This document shows, in pieces, positions 27,354 through 37,166 of a DNA stretch of 64,000 bases. The DNA is from Candidatus Saccharicenans sp. (lineage in GTDB: Bacteria; Acidobacteriota; Aminicenantia; Aminicenantales; Saccharicenantaceae). The position numbers and the translations under genes were made by a program. The notes under the pieces were generated by a model. The model did no database searches. It was not told the origin of the DNA and saw only the letters and a list, made by a program, of their open reading frames with translations. How positions within the stretch are numbered: the stretch's first letter is position 1; each line of letters begins with the position of its first letter. Location: assembly GCA_030017715.1 (NCBI GenBank), contig JASEIU010000001.1, forward strand, positions 846,276-910,275, written 5' to 3'.

Positions 27354-28757
27354 ATGGAGCAAACAAAACTGGTGATAATCGGCGGGGGGCCGGGGGGCTA
27401 TCTGGCCGCCCTCCGGGCCGCTCAGCTTGGCCTCAGGGTCACCCTGGTCGAGGAGGACAGGGTCGGCGGAATCTGCATCAATGTCGGCTGCATTCCGACC
27501 AAGTACCTGACTCACCAGAGCGGCGTCTATCATCAATTAAAAAATAATAAGAACCTGGAAGGGCCCCTGTCCGAGGTCAGAATAAACTGGTCCAGAGTCC
27601 AGCAGGGAAGACAGGCGGTCGTCGACCGGCTGGTTAAGGGACTGGAGTTCCTTCTCAGCCGGAATAAGGTTCAGGTCATAAAAGGACGGGCCAGGTTAAC
27701 CGGTCCGGGGCGGATAAGTGTCAAAACGGAAACCGGAGAGATGAGCCTGGAGGCGGATCAAGTTATCCTGGCTGCCGGCAGCCGGCCGGCCGATTTCCCC
27801 TTCCTGCGTTTCGACGGAAAGCGGATTATTTCCAGCACTGAAGCCCTGTCGCTACCCGAACCCCCGAAGAGCCTGCTGGTGGTCGGAGCCGGAGCCATCG
27901 GGCTGGAGCTGGGCTCGGTTTACCAGAGAATCGGAACCGAAGTCACCGTCCTGGAAATAATGCCGGCCATCCTTCCCGGCACTGACCTGACCACGGCTCA
28001 AAGATTGGAGAGAATACTTAAGAAGCAGGGATTGAAAATCCATACTCAGATGAAAATCGAATCGGCCGAAGTCGGTGATGGCCTGGTGAAACTCAGGGGA
28101 CAATCTCTGGTCGACAACAAACCATTCGAATTTTCGGCCGAGAAAGTGCTGATTGCCGCCGGCCGCCGACCGAATGTTGAAGATCTCATCTGGGATAATA
28201 GTCTCCTGCGGTTGGGGAAAGGAAATTTTGTTGAAGTGGACAGCCGCTGCCGGACTTCCATTCCCGGCGTTTATGCCATTGGAGATCTCATCGGCGGAAA
28301 ACTCCTGGCCCACAAAGCCTATCATGACGGGATGGTGGCGGCCGAAAATGCGGCCGGGCATGAATCTCATTTAAATTATAACGCGGTTCCGGCGGCCATC
28401 TTCACCGAGCCGGAGCTGGCCACGGTCGGGCTGTCGCAGGAAGAAGCTCAGGCTCGCGGTTTGGAAACCAAGGTGGGGGAATTTCCGCTCCAGGCCAACG
28501 GGCGGGCCCTGACCCTGGATAACTATGACGGCCTGGTCCGGGTAATCGCCGATAAGAAAACCGACGAGGTGCTGGGCGCCCATCTTCTGGCCCCTCATGC
28601 CAGTGAGATGATTCCGGTGCTGACGATGGCGGTGGCCCGGCCTATGAAGCTTAAGGACCTGGATTCCATCATCTACATTCATCCGACTGTTTCCGAAGCC
28701 ATTCCGGAAGCGGCGCTCAAGGCCGACGGCCTGGCTCTTCATATTCTGAATCAGTAA
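27354..28757 (+). CDS. lpdA: Dihydrolipoyl dehydrogenase
   Basis: FAD disulfide oxidoreductase of 467 residues, the E3 component that reoxidises lipoamide in 2-oxoacid dehydrogenase or glycine cleavage complexes. FAD site IIGGGPGGYLAAL, redox disulfide Cys41/Cys46 in GGICINVGCIPTK, NAD site VVGAGAIGLELGS and C-terminal active-site YIHPTVSEA are all intact. AAAGGAAGG precedes the ATG. No E1, E2 or gcv genes are near, so the complex it serves cannot be named. The threonine aldolase upstream makes glycine, which would fit a glycine-cleavage use, but that is only inference. Confidence 0.94.
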   Translation: MEQTKLVIIGGGPGGYLAALRAAQLGLRVTLVEEDRVGGICINVGCIPTKYLTHQSGVYHQLKNNKNLEGPLSEVRINWSRVQQGRQAVVDRLVKGLEFLLSRNKVQVIKGRARLTGPGRISVKTETGEMSLEADQVILAAGSRPADFPFLRFDGKRIISSTEALSLPEPPKSLLVVGAGAIGLELGSVYQRIGTEVTVLEIMPAILPGTDLTTAQRLERILKKQGLKIHTQMKIESAEVGDGLVKLRGQSLVDNKPFEFSAEKVLIAAGRRPNVEDLIWDNSLLRLGKGNFVEVDSRCRTSIPGVYAIGDLIGGKLLAHKAYHDGMVAAENAAGHESHLNYNAVPAAIFTEPELATVGLSQEEAQARGLETKVGEFPLQANGRALTLDNYDGLVRVIADKKTDEVLGAHLLAPHASEMIPVLTMAVARPMKLKDLDSIIYIHPTVSEAIPEAALKADGLALHILNQ

Positions 28758-29262
28758 AAAATTTATTGAGTCTGAAGGCCGGCTGGGGAAAAAGAGCTCC
28801 GGCCGGGGCTTAAAATTATTTAAGGAGTAAATTCATTTCTGGCTGTCCGCCCGGCCCCGGTTTCCGGGAGCTTGAGCGCGGCTTGTCCTCTCGGCCGTTT
28901 TGCCAGAAAAGGGCCTCGATATCTCACCCTCAGACAGGACGCCTTTAAAAAGAAAAGGACGGAAGCTTCTCTTTTTCCACGATTGGAGGCAATGACTGCA
29001 GTCTGCCGGAGCGTCGTCAGTCTGCCGGCCCTGGCAATGAAGGGGGTGTCGCGGTGTGTCTCCTGACGCCCGGAGCTGTAATGGTTTCCCGGGTGGCGCA
29101 TTGCTGAGCTGGGTCAGCCAGGACGGCAGAGTGCGCTGTGCGATAGGGACCTTCTGACGACAAGCTTCCTTAACGCCCGCCCCACTGTCGGCTGACCACC
29201 CCGCCGCCTCCAGATACTTCCCTTACCTGGATACCATGTCTGTGCCTGAAAGAATTTTCTGT
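28758..29262. other. Long non-coding gap with unexplained GC-rich stretch
   Basis: About 500 nt between lpdA and the malic enzyme promoter. A weak hairpin with GGCCGG/CCGGCC arms lies at about 28777-28806. From about 28860 to 29180 the sequence is GC-rich with several short inverted repeats; small frames occur on both strands (for example 28872-29066 plus and 28820-29101 minus) but have no ribosome-binding site. A structured RNA or a decayed repeat is possible; neither can be shown. Confidence 0.4.
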
Positions 29263-29291
29263 TTGACTAAAAGCGCCGATTATTTTATCAT
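29263..29291 (+). promoter_or_regulatory. Sigma-70 promoter of the malic enzyme gene
   Basis: TTGACT (29263-29268), 17-nt spacer, TATCAT (29286-29291), about 30 nt before the ATG at 29324. Confidence 0.62.
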
Positions 29292-29323
29292 CACCTCTCA
29301 TTAAATCATTTTTGGAGGAAATA

Positions 29324-30676
29324 ATGGAGAAAAAGGTAACCGTGGAAGAACTTTTGGCCAAAGCCGAACAGCCGACCAAAGATGCCCTGAGACTTCATCC
29401 TTTCTATAAGGGAAAAGTCGGCATCACACTGAAATGCCGGGTGCGCGATTTCAATGATTTTGCCATCTGGTACACTCCGGGTGTGGCGGCCCCTTGCAAA
29501 GAAATTCAGAAAGATCCGGAGAAAGCTTATGAAATGACTAACAAGGGAAACTTTGTGGCCGTTATTACCGACGGAACCAGAGTGCTGGGACTGGGAGACA
29601 TCGGAGCTATGGCTGGATTGCCGGTTATGGAAGGCAAAGCTCTGCTTTACAAGTATCTTGGCGGTATCGATGCCTTTCCTATTTGCATCAATGAAAAAGA
29701 TCCGGATAAGTTCATCTATATTGTCAAAACCCTACAACCAACGTTTGGCGGTGTTAACCTGGAAGACATTTCTCACCCGAAGTGCTTTCATATTCTGGAC
29801 ACCCTGAGAGCCGAGTGCGAAATTCCAATCTGGCATGACGACCAGCAGGGAACGGCCTGCGTAACCGTGGCCGGGCTGATCAATGCTCTTAAAATCGTCA
29901 ATAAAAAAATTGATGAAGTCAAAGTGACCGTTATAGGTTCCGGCGCTTCCGGTATTGCCATTGCCAGATTGATGATGGCTGCCGGTGTCAATCCGGAAAA
30001 TATGCTTTCGGTTGACTCAAAAGGAATTCTGTCCAGGGATCGTGAAGACCGGGATGTGCTTCAGGCTAAATTCAAAGAGAAATGGGATATGTGCCTGAAA
30101 ACCAATCCGAAATGTGTCAAGGGTGGCATTCCTGATGCTATCAGGGGAGCCGATGTCCTGGTCAGCGTTTCCACCCCTGGACCCGGAGTCATAAAACCCG
30201 AGTGGATCAAGACCATGGCCAGAGATGCCATCGTTTTTGCCGAGGCCAATCCCATTCCAGAAATCTGGCCCTGGGAAGCCAAGGAAGCCGGCGCCAGGAT
30301 CGTGGCCACCGGTCGTTCCGATTTCCCCAACCAGATCAACAATTCGCTGGGCTTTCCGGGAATTTTCCGCGGCACGCTCGATGTCAGGGCCAAGACCATC
30401 ACCGACGAAATGTGTATAGCCGCAGCCTATGAGCTGGCCAAAGTAGCCGAAGACAATGGAATTCATGAAGAGTACATCATTCCCAACATGGACCAGTGGG
30501 AAGTTTTCCCGAGAGAAGCGGTGGCCGTCGGCCGCAAGGCAATCGAACAGGGTGTGGCCAGGAAGGACATCCCGGCTGATGAACTTTATAAGATGGCCGA
30601 GCAGACCATCCGCAAAGCCCGCGAGGAAATCCAGTACCTGATGAAAGAGGGTTTCATAGTTGACCCGGATAAATAA
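29324..30676 (+). CDS. NAD(P)-dependent malic enzyme
   Basis: A 450-residue malic enzyme that decarboxylates malate to pyruvate. N-terminal malic domain: AIWYTPGVAAPC, VITDGTRVLGLGDIGAMAG, lysine in GKALLYKYLGG, and metal-binding DDQQGTA. NAD-binding domain: VTVIGSGASGIAIARLM. It lacks the C-terminal phosphotransacetylase-like domain of MaeB. The ATG at 29324 is chosen because GGAGG ends 5 nt upstream; a TTG at 29312 overlaps that site. NAD versus NADP preference is not decided. A strong terminator follows, so it is monocistronic. Confidence 0.94.
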   Translation: MEKKVTVEELLAKAEQPTKDALRLHPFYKGKVGITLKCRVRDFNDFAIWYTPGVAAPCKEIQKDPEKAYEMTNKGNFVAVITDGTRVLGLGDIGAMAGLPVMEGKALLYKYLGGIDAFPICINEKDPDKFIYIVKTLQPTFGGVNLEDISHPKCFHILDTLRAECEIPIWHDDQQGTACVTVAGLINALKIVNKKIDEVKVTVIGSGASGIAIARLMMAAGVNPENMLSVDSKGILSRDREDRDVLQAKFKEKWDMCLKTNPKCVKGGIPDAIRGADVLVSVSTPGPGVIKPEWIKTMARDAIVFAEANPIPEIWPWEAKEAGARIVATGRSDFPNQINNSLGFPGIFRGTLDVRAKTITDEMCIAAAYELAKVAEDNGIHEEYIIPNMDQWEVFPREAVAVGRKAIEQGVARKDIPADELYKMAEQTIRKAREEIQYLMKEGFIVDPDK

Positions 30677-30699
30677 TTAAAGCCCTCTAAGAAGCTCTC

Positions 30700-30735
30700 A
30701 AAAGGCCCGGGCTGAGATTCAGTCCGGGCCTTTTT
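30700..30735 (+). terminator. Intrinsic terminator after the malic enzyme gene
   Basis: AAAGGCCCGG (30701-30710) pairs with CCGGGCCTTT (30724-30733), and an inner CTGA/TCAG extends the helix; a T-rich tail follows from 30731. Confidence 0.93.
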
Positions 30736-30856
30736 ATTTGTTCGGCTGCGGATCCCTGATTCAGGTCCCGAACCGGCCTCCGGGGGCGAAATTGTCGGAG
30801 GGCTCAAACGGTTAACCGGCAGTAAAAAATTAGAGGGATTTTTGCCATTTTTGGAT

Positions 30857-30883
30857 TTGACAAAGCCCCGGCTTTGTGATAAT
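30857..30883 (+). promoter_or_regulatory. Promoter of the envelope lipoprotein/L,D-transpeptidase operon
   Basis: TTGACA (30857-30862) followed by an extended -10 (TG-T-GATAAT, 30875-30883) at a short 15-nt spacing. It lies about 240 nt before the lipoprotein start at 31123, so the leader would be long; no known RNA element was recognised in it. The gap 30737-31122 holds no gene that I can support. Confidence 0.5.
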
Positions 30884-31122
30884 GATTTAATCAATCTTCA
30901 CCGGCAGGGTGAAGGGATTAAGAAGGTTTACCATGAGTGGAGAGGGAGAGAATTTCCTGTCGGATTTTTTAAGCCCCCCATAGTTTTTCCGCACTAATAA
31001 ATTTAATCCCTGTATGTTCTTGTTTGGAAAGGAGACAGGAACAGGGGAAGTCCTCGGACCTGACAACAAAATGGGATAAGGTCATTTAATATATCTAAAA
31101 TCATCAGAAAGGAGGAAAAAGA

Positions 31123-31713
31123 ATGAAAAATCTGATGAAACTCTCAATTCTCGGCCTTTTAGTTGTTTTCCTGTTTTCCAGCTGCGCCAAGCAGCCCACC
31201 CAGCAGATTGATGAAGCCAAGGCGGCCATAGACGCGGTGGTTCAGGCCGGTGGCAACATCTATGCTAAGGAAGAGCTGAAAAAACTCAATGATGACCTGC
31301 AGGCGGCCATGGACGAGGTCAACACCCAGAGCAAGAAACTGTTCAAGAAGTATGGAAAAGCCAAAGAGATGCTGGCCAAGGTCAAGACTGATGCTGAAGC
31401 TGTGAATGCTCTGATCCCCGCCAGAAAAGAAGAAGCCAAGAACGCCGCTCTGACTGCTCAGACTGAAGCCAGGGCTGCTCTTGATGAAGCCAAAGCCCTT
31501 CTGGAAAAAGCCCCCAAGGGGAAAGGCACCAAGGCTGACATCGAAGCCATGAAAGCCGACCTGGCCGGTCTGGAAACAATGTTGACCGAAGTTCAGGCTG
31601 CCATTGACAGCGAAGATTACTTCGGAGCCAGAGACAAGGCCCTGTCCATCAAGGATAAGGCTGCGGCCATCAGCGAGCAGATCAACGCTGCTATTGCCAA
31701 GGTCAAGAGATAA
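31123..31713 (+). CDS. Alpha-helical lipoprotein (DUF4398-like)
   Basis: A 196-residue lipoprotein: signal peptide with lipobox FSSC (Cys21), then Ala/Lys/Glu-rich helices rich in heptads (DEAKAAIDAVVQAG, AKEELKKLNDDLQAAM, EARAALDEAKALL), in the style of DUF4398 proteins. It is likely an extended coiled coil in the periplasm. AAAGGAGG precedes the ATG. The next gene has a related helical N-terminal region fused to an L,D-transpeptidase domain, so both probably act on the cell wall. Function unproven. Confidence 0.78.
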   Translation: MKNLMKLSILGLLVVFLFSSCAKQPTQQIDEAKAAIDAVVQAGGNIYAKEELKKLNDDLQAAMDEVNTQSKKLFKKYGKAKEMLAKVKTDAEAVNALIPARKEEAKNAALTAQTEARAALDEAKALLEKAPKGKGTKADIEAMKADLAGLETMLTEVQAAIDSEDYFGARDKALSIKDKAAAISEQINAAIAKVKR

Positions 31714-31757
31714 GCGTGAATTAAACCGGAACATTCCAAGCGGAGTCGAGTTGATTA

Positions 31758-32873
31758 GTGAGGACAAAAGGTGCAGGTGCAGCGCTGGTAGCGGTATGGG
31801 CGCTTAGCTTAATTTTCCTATCATCGACTTGTAAGACGGCACCGGCTCCTCCAGAGGTGGAGCAGGCTCTTCTTCAGGAGCAAGACCTCTGGAGGGCCGG
31901 TGCTTCTGTTTTTGCGGCTGAAGAGTACGAAAAATACCGCCAGTCCCGGAGCCAGGCCTTGAAGCTTTTCGAGCAGGAAGAGCTGAAGGTCGGTTTGTTC
32001 CGCAATTATGAAAAAGTCAGGCTGGAATTTATCCGGGTTCTGGCTGAGGGCGAAAGAATCCGGCAGTTGATAGAGGACCGAAAAGCATCCCTGACCGGAG
32101 AAATTAAGGCCCGCAGGAATGACCTTTATTCCCGCTATGAAATCCTCAATACTCTGAGTCTGGAATTGAGCCAGAGAACTCTGTCCAGGAAGCAACTGGC
32201 CCAGGCGGATGTTCTATTCAAAGAAATAGACCGCTTCCTGGAGAGAGCCGATTATGAACAGGCCCGTTCCCGGCTTAACTCCGCAGAAAGCCTGATCAAC
32301 CAGGCAGAAAGCATCCTTCGCCAGCAACTGGAACGCTATATGAGCCAGGAGGAGATAGCCCGCTGGCGTCGGATGGCAGAAAGAGCGGTGGAGAAATCAA
32401 AGAGCGGCGACCAGCCGGTCATTCTGGTGTCCAAGCTGGAAAGAAAACTGACTGTTTACAAAGGCGGGACGGTGCTGAGAACATATGAAGTCGGACTGGG
32501 CTTTAACGGCCTCAGCGACAAGCTCCATGCCGGCGATAACGCCACGCCGGAAGGGGAGTACAGGGTCATTAAGAAGGTTTCACCCAGCAAGTTCGGCAAA
32601 GCCCTGCTGATAAATTATCCCAACGAAGAAGATCTCAGAAAATTCAATGAGGCCAGGAAAAAAGGCTATCTGACCCCGGCCAGCCGGATCGGCGGATTGA
32701 TCGAAATCCACGGCGGGGGTAAGGACGGCCTGACCCAGGGCTGCGTGGCTCTGGACGATACCGAGATGGAAGAGCTGTTCAGGATGATAGCGGTGGGAAC
32801 GCCGGTCACTATTGTGGGCACGACTGACCCAAATAACAAAATTATTGCTATACTAAGAAGAGAAAAGAAATGA
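31758..32873 (+). CDS. Lipoprotein L,D-transpeptidase with helical N-terminal region
   Basis: A 371-residue exported protein. The signal ends in a lipobox-like SSTC (Cys25), a DUF4398-like coiled region follows to about residue 205, and a YkuD/ErfK L,D-transpeptidase domain occupies about 215-365. The active site is IEIHGGGKDGLTQGCVAL, with histidine and nucleophile cysteine present. Such enzymes form 3-3 peptidoglycan crosslinks or attach lipoproteins to peptidoglycan. The GTG at 31758 has only a weak, distant GGAG. The stop overlaps the next gene by 4 nt (ATGA), which implies coupling. Confidence 0.88.
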   Translation: MRTKGAGAALVAVWALSLIFLSSTCKTAPAPPEVEQALLQEQDLWRAGASVFAAEEYEKYRQSRSQALKLFEQEELKVGLFRNYEKVRLEFIRVLAEGERIRQLIEDRKASLTGEIKARRNDLYSRYEILNTLSLELSQRTLSRKQLAQADVLFKEIDRFLERADYEQARSRLNSAESLINQAESILRQQLERYMSQEEIARWRRMAERAVEKSKSGDQPVILVSKLERKLTVYKGGTVLRTYEVGLGFNGLSDKLHAGDNATPEGEYRVIKKVSPSKFGKALLINYPNEEDLRKFNEARKKGYLTPASRIGGLIEIHGGGKDGLTQGCVALDDTEMEELFRMIAVGTPVTIVGTTDPNNKIIAILRREKK

Positions 32874-33514
32874 AATTCTGGAAACTGTTGCTGTGGCTGA
32901 CGGCTCTGGTTTACCTGTCCACTCTGGCTATTGTGGCTCTGTCCTGGGTCAACCACCTGAAACTGAGCGCTGAGTGGAAAACTATCTGGAGCTTTGAGCT
33001 CGACCCGAAAGCCAGGGTGAAACCGGAAGCTCAGAATGCTGCTCTTAAGAAAAAGATTAGAGACCTGCACCCCAGGGGTGTTTACATAATAATAGATTCG
33101 GCCGAAAACCGGCTTTACCTGAAAAAGGACAGTCAGACCATTAAAGAGGCCGTGGTCTCGACCGGAAGCGGAGTCATCCTGGTTGAACCCGGCGGCAAGA
33201 GAAGCTGGCAGTTTGACACCCCGAAGGGGGAATTCTTTGTTAAATCAAAGATTCAGAATCCTTACTGGGTAAAACCTGATTGGGCTTTTATTGAAGAAAA
33301 TGAACCCATCCCCAAGAAGATGGAAGACCGGGTGGAAGCCGGGGTGCTGGGCGACTATGCCCTGGGCTTCGGCCAGGGATATTTCATCCACGGAACGCTT
33401 TACACCAGGCTTCTCGGTCGCAATGTCACTCATGGTTGCGTCCGGGTGGCCGATAAGGACCTGGAGGAAGTTTTTAAGGCTTCCAGAATCGGAACGAGGA
33501 TCTATATCTACTAA
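32870..33514 (+). CDS. L,D-transpeptidase
   Basis: A 214-residue YkuD-fold protein with an N-terminal membrane anchor (about 4-27) and catalytic domain from about residue 69 (GVYIIIDSAENRLYL). The active-site motif is HGTLYTRLLGRNVTHGCVRV, with histidine and cysteine intact. Overlap of ATGA with the preceding transpeptidase gene shows they form one unit. The two paralogues differ in the loop between His and Cys, which suggests different acceptors. Confidence 0.9.
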   Translation: MKFWKLLLWLTALVYLSTLAIVALSWVNHLKLSAEWKTIWSFELDPKARVKPEAQNAALKKKIRDLHPRGVYIIIDSAENRLYLKKDSQTIKEAVVSTGSGVILVEPGGKRSWQFDTPKGEFFVKSKIQNPYWVKPDWAFIEENEPIPKKMEDRVEAGVLGDYALGFGQGYFIHGTLYTRLLGRNVTHGCVRVADKDLEEVFKASRIGTRIYIY

Positions 33515-33520
33515 AAAGAT

Positions 33521-34573
33521 ATGAAGATTGAGCCGGAAAGAAAAGACGAAAATAGCCAGCGCGGACGAGGACTGAGGGGGGGCGTGAGTATCGAGGCCCT
33601 GACCAAAACTATGAGCACCAGAAGAAACGAAAAGGAAATGCGGCCGGGCGGTAGAGGGCGCCGGTTACAGGCAATTTTCTCTGTCTTCCTGGCGGTAATA
33701 TTTTCCTTTTCCAGCATTAATATAAATTCGCTGCTGGCTCAGAATAGAAGTGCCAGGCAGGAGATTCTACCGGCCACCGGTAAAAACGGAAAAAAGGCAG
33801 GGACGGCAGGCGCAGCCGCGGCCCAAAAAACCGGGCCGGCTGCCGTTAGGGCATCCAGCCAGGCGACTCCCTCGCGGGCCGAGCATCAGGCATCCGCTGC
33901 TTCCATCAGGGGAATTCCCGAAGCCACGCTTAAAATCCTGAAAGAAAATAAATTCCTGGAAGAGGAGTTTAAGCTGGCCAGAAGTCCGCGGTATTATTTT
34001 GTTCTGAACCTTAAGGAAAAAACCCTGGAACTGAGGGCCAGGGGAATGGTGTTAAAGTCCTGGAAAGCCAGCGAATTGAGGTACTCGGGAAAGCCGGTTC
34101 CGCTACAGGTGACCACCCTGACTCATAAAACCGCCCTTAATCCGCCTGAGCGAAAAGTCTTGAATCCGGCTGAGCAACAGGCCGAAGAAGCCAGGAAGGC
34201 TGAAGAGCAGGCCAGACGGGCTATAGCAAAGAAGGAAAAAGAAAACAGCCAGAAACCGGAACAACCCCAGGTCGCGCCGGTTGATACTTTTGAGGTCGAA
34301 GCCCTGGAGATAACCGACATGCCCGGCTCCTACGAGCTGAATTTCGACGACGGCTTGAGGATTTTTATCCGCTCAAAATCAGGCTTCAAAGAAAAATTCC
34401 GCCAGGCCAGGGAAACCCTGCTCTGGAATACCTGGTATCCGGTAAAGCATTTCCTCAACCGGAAGAGTGAGCTTCGCCCGCAGCTCATCCTTTATTTTGA
34501 CAATCTGCGCGACGCCCAGGGAATCTACTGGTCCTTCATCGACGGCCTTGAGGGAATCATCTGGTTTCCCTGA
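33521..34573 (+). CDS. Membrane-anchored protein of unknown function in the L,D-transpeptidase cluster
   Basis: A 350-residue protein not assigned to a family. Residues 1-48 are basic, then a hydrophobic segment (about 50-72, LQAIFSVFLAVIFSFSS) probably acts as signal anchor. An Ala/Gln-rich linker and a domain with FVLNLKEKTLELRARGMVLKSW follow; this resembles the first strands of a YkuD domain, but no HG...GC active site exists. A second charged helix (about 215-245) precedes the end. It may be an inactive partner of the two transpeptidases. The start is uncertain: the ATG at 33521 has no good site, whereas a GTG at 33584 follows GAGGGGGGG. Confidence 0.6.
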   Translation: MKIEPERKDENSQRGRGLRGGVSIEALTKTMSTRRNEKEMRPGGRGRRLQAIFSVFLAVIFSFSSININSLLAQNRSARQEILPATGKNGKKAGTAGAAAAQKTGPAAVRASSQATPSRAEHQASAASIRGIPEATLKILKENKFLEEEFKLARSPRYYFVLNLKEKTLELRARGMVLKSWKASELRYSGKPVPLQVTTLTHKTALNPPERKVLNPAEQQAEEARKAEEQARRAIAKKEKENSQKPEQPQVAPVDTFEVEALEITDMPGSYELNFDDGLRIFIRSKSGFKEKFRQARETLLWNTWYPVKHFLNRKSELRPQLILYFDNLRDAQGIYWSFIDGLEGIIWFP

Positions 34574-35053
34574 GTGAGACTTTTAATTAAGAAGTTGCCT
34601 CCGCCCAGGCCGGGCAAATTTCCAGGAAAGGCTCTTTAAAAATCCCGGTTTTTTTTGGTGGCCGCCGCATTGGGCGGCTCCTGATGTTTCGGCGGGAAGT
34701 GGGTTATTTCTCCCTCCCGAAGGAAAAAAATCCCACCGGGTCAGAATTGAATTTATCCCCGGTCCGGGGACCGCTTGAAGCTTGCCCAGGAGGGAAAAGG
34801 CGCTAATCGGCAACCTGTATTGAGCCGGGCTTGATATTAGGAAGATATTAAGAAAAGAGATAATTTTAAGCATTTATTTTGCCAGGCAGTCGGATTATCC
34901 AGAGGTCAGTCAGCGCCCGAGACCCTGATTCTTGATGCCGGGGTAATGTTCCGGAAAAGAGCCATTTTTTATCCCATCTGGCGCTTATTAATTCAAACGC
35001 CAGCAAAAATTTTGTAACTAATTGATAAATAATAAAATAAAAATTAATAAAAG
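34574..35053. other. Non-coding gap before dnaK
   Basis: About 480 nt, GC-rich on the left and increasingly AT-rich toward the dnaK promoter. I find no supported gene, terminator or RNA element. Confidence 0.5.
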
Positions 35054-35083
35054 CTTGACAAATAAATACTCAAATTTTATATT
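35054..35083 (+). promoter_or_regulatory. dnaK promoter overlapped by a HAIR-like HspR operator
   Basis: TTGACA (35055-35060), 17-nt spacer, TATATT (35078-35083). Overlapping it, CTTGACA (35054-35060), N7, ACTCAAA (35068-35074) matches the HAIR consensus CTTGAGT-N7-ACTCAAG at 11 of 14 positions. An HspR gene lies at the end of the same operon, so repressor binding over the -35 and spacer is the natural reading. Confidence 0.7.
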
Positions 35084-35118
35084 AATATAAAGCTAAAATA
35101 GAAAACAGGAGGACAGAT

Positions 35119-37071
35119 ATGGCAAAGATTATTGGAATCGACCTCGGAACCACCAATTCAGTGGTCGCGGTCATGGAAGGCGACAAGGTTACGGTCATTG
35201 CTAATGAAGAAGGCGGCCGAACCACCCCTTCCGTGGTCGGTTTTACCAACAAGGGCGAAATTCTGGTCGGCCAGGTAGCCAAGCGCCAGCGGATCACCAA
35301 TCCCGAGAACACCATCTACTCCATCAAGCGGTTTATGGGCAGACGCTACAACGAGGTCCTCAACGAAATCAAGCAGGTTCCTTTCAAGGTGGTTGAGGCC
35401 TCAAACGGCGATGTCCGGGTTCTGGCCCAGGGCAAAGAATATTCGCCCCCGCAGATTTCGGCCTTCATCCTGCAGAAGCTGAAAAAAGCGGCTGAAGATT
35501 ACCTGGGTGAAAAAGTTGAAAAAGCGGTCATCACCGTTCCGGCTTACTTCAACGACTCCCAGAGAAAAGCCACCAAGGACGCCGGAACCATTGCCGGGCT
35601 GGAAGTGGTGCGGATTATAAACGAGCCGACGGCCGCGGCCCTGGCCTACGGCCTGGAAAAGAAAAAGAACGAAGTCATCGCCGTCTATGACTTCGGCGGC
35701 GGCACCTTCGATATCTCCATCCTGGAAGTGGGCGAGGGAGTGGTCGAAGTTAAATCGACCAACGGCGATACCCACCTCGGCGGCGACGACATCGACCAGC
35801 GCGTTCAGGACTGGATCGTCAGCGAATTCAAGAAAGAAACCGGAATCGACCTGACCAGGGACAAAATGGCTTTGCAGCGCCTGAAAGAAGCGGCCGAAAA
35901 AGCCAAGATCGAGCTCTCGACCACGCTGGAAACAGAAATCAACCTGCCGTTCATCACCGCCGACGCCAGCGGGCCCAAACACCTGCTGATGAAGCTCACC
36001 AGGGCCAAGCTGGAGCAATTGGCAGAAGACCTGATTCAGCGCTCAATTCCGCCGGTGAAGCAGGCTCTGGAAGACGCCGGCCTCAAGCCCGAAGACATCA
36101 ACGAAGTGATACTGGTCGGCGGTCAGACCAGAATGCCGAGAATTCAGCAGGTGGTCCGCGACTTCTTCGGCAAGGAGCCTCACAAGGGCGTCAACCCCGA
36201 TGAAGTGGTGGCCGTGGGCGCGGCCATTCAGGGTGCCGTCCTCGGCGGAGAAGTCAAAGACGTGCTGCTGCTCGACGTCACCCCGCTCACCCTGGGCATC
36301 GAAACCCTGGGTGGCGTGTTCACCAAGATGATCCCGCGCAACACCACCATCCCCACCCGGAAGAGTGAAATTTTCACCACCGCTGCCGACAACCAGAACA
36401 GCGTCGAAATCCACATCCTGCAGGGTGAACGCGAGATGGCCGCTTACAACCGCAGCCTCGGGCGCTTTCACCTGGACGGGATTCCGCCCGCTCCGCGGGG
36501 CATACCCAAGATTGAGGTGACTTTCGACATCGACGCCAACGGCATCCTGCATGTTTCGGCCAAGGACCTGGCCACCGGCCGGCAGCAGGCCATCACCATT
36601 ACCGGCCACAGCGGACTTGATGAAAAGGAAATAGAGCGGATGGTCAAGGAAGCCGAAGCTCATGCGGCCGAGGACAAACGTCGTCGGGAAGTAATCGACG
36701 CCAGAAACCAGGCCGACCAGTTAATCTATGGCGTCGAAAAGCTCATCCGCGATAACCGCGATAAGATTCCGGCCGAAGAAGTGAGCAAGGCCGAGCAGGA
36801 AATCGCCAACACCAGAAAAGCCATGGAATCGGACAACCTGGAAGCCATCCGGTCGGCCATGGATTCTCTGGCCAGGACCTCGCATCGCATCAGCGAGGTT
36901 CTCTATCGCCAGGCGGGACCCCAGCAGCAGGCCCAGGGGCAGGAGCAACCCGGCGGCCAATACCAGAGCTATGCCCAGGGCGGACCGACCGGAGGTGGAG
37001 GAAAGGACGACGGCCGGGGCGAAGAGGAAGTTATCGACGCCGAAGTGGTTGACGACGACAAAAAACATTGA
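35119..37071 (+). CDS. dnaK: Chaperone DnaK (Hsp70)
   Basis: A 650-residue Hsp70. The ATPase domain opens [15 protein letters not shown], with [12 protein letters not shown] and [14 protein letters not shown]; the substrate-binding domain includes [16 protein letters not shown]. The C-terminal tail is Gln/Gly-rich and ends in an acidic [13 protein letters not shown] stretch. AGGAGGACAG precedes the ATG. First gene of dnaK-dnaJ-hspR; no grpE is in the cluster. Expression should rise on heat shock through relief of HspR repression. Confidence 0.98.
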   Translation: MAKIIGIDLGTTNSVVAVMEGDKVTVIANEEGGRTTPSVVGFTNKGEILVGQVAKRQRITNPENTIYSIKRFMGRRYNEVLNEIKQVPFKVVEASNGDVRVLAQGKEYSPPQISAFILQKLKKAAEDYLGEKVEKAVITVPAYFNDSQRKATKDAGTIAGLEVVRIINEPTAAALAYGLEKKKNEVIAVYDFGGGTFDISILEVGEGVVEVKSTNGDTHLGGDDIDQRVQDWIVSEFKKETGIDLTRDKMALQRLKEAAEKAKIELSTTLETEINLPFITADASGPKHLLMKLTRAKLEQLAEDLIQRSIPPVKQALEDAGLKPEDINEVILVGGQTRMPRIQQVVRDFFGKEPHKGVNPDEVVAVGAAIQGAVLGGEVKDVLLLDVTPLTLGIETLGGVFTKMIPRNTTIPTRKSEIFTTAADNQNSVEIHILQGEREMAAYNRSLGRFHLDGIPPAPRGIPKIEVTFDIDANGILHVSAKDLATGRQQAITITGHSGLDEKEIERMVKEAEAHAAEDKRRREVIDARNQADQLIYGVEKLIRDNRDKIPAEEVSKAEQEIANTRKAMESDNLEAIRSAMDSLARTSHRISEVLYRQAGPQQQAQGQEQPGGQYQSYAQGGPTGGGGKDDGRGEEEVIDAEVVDDDKKH

Positions 37072-37166
37072 AAAAATAGGACCGGTGGCGAGAAACCGGA
37101 AATCGACGGCTCGAGGCAAAGTCAAGCTGAGATTCGAGCCTGGAGAGACCGAGACGGCGGCTGGCG

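Noticed and set aside
28872..29066. 64-codon plus-strand frame in the lpdA-malic enzyme gap
   Set aside because: No ribosome-binding site, and an equally long frame exists on the other strand; more likely non-coding.
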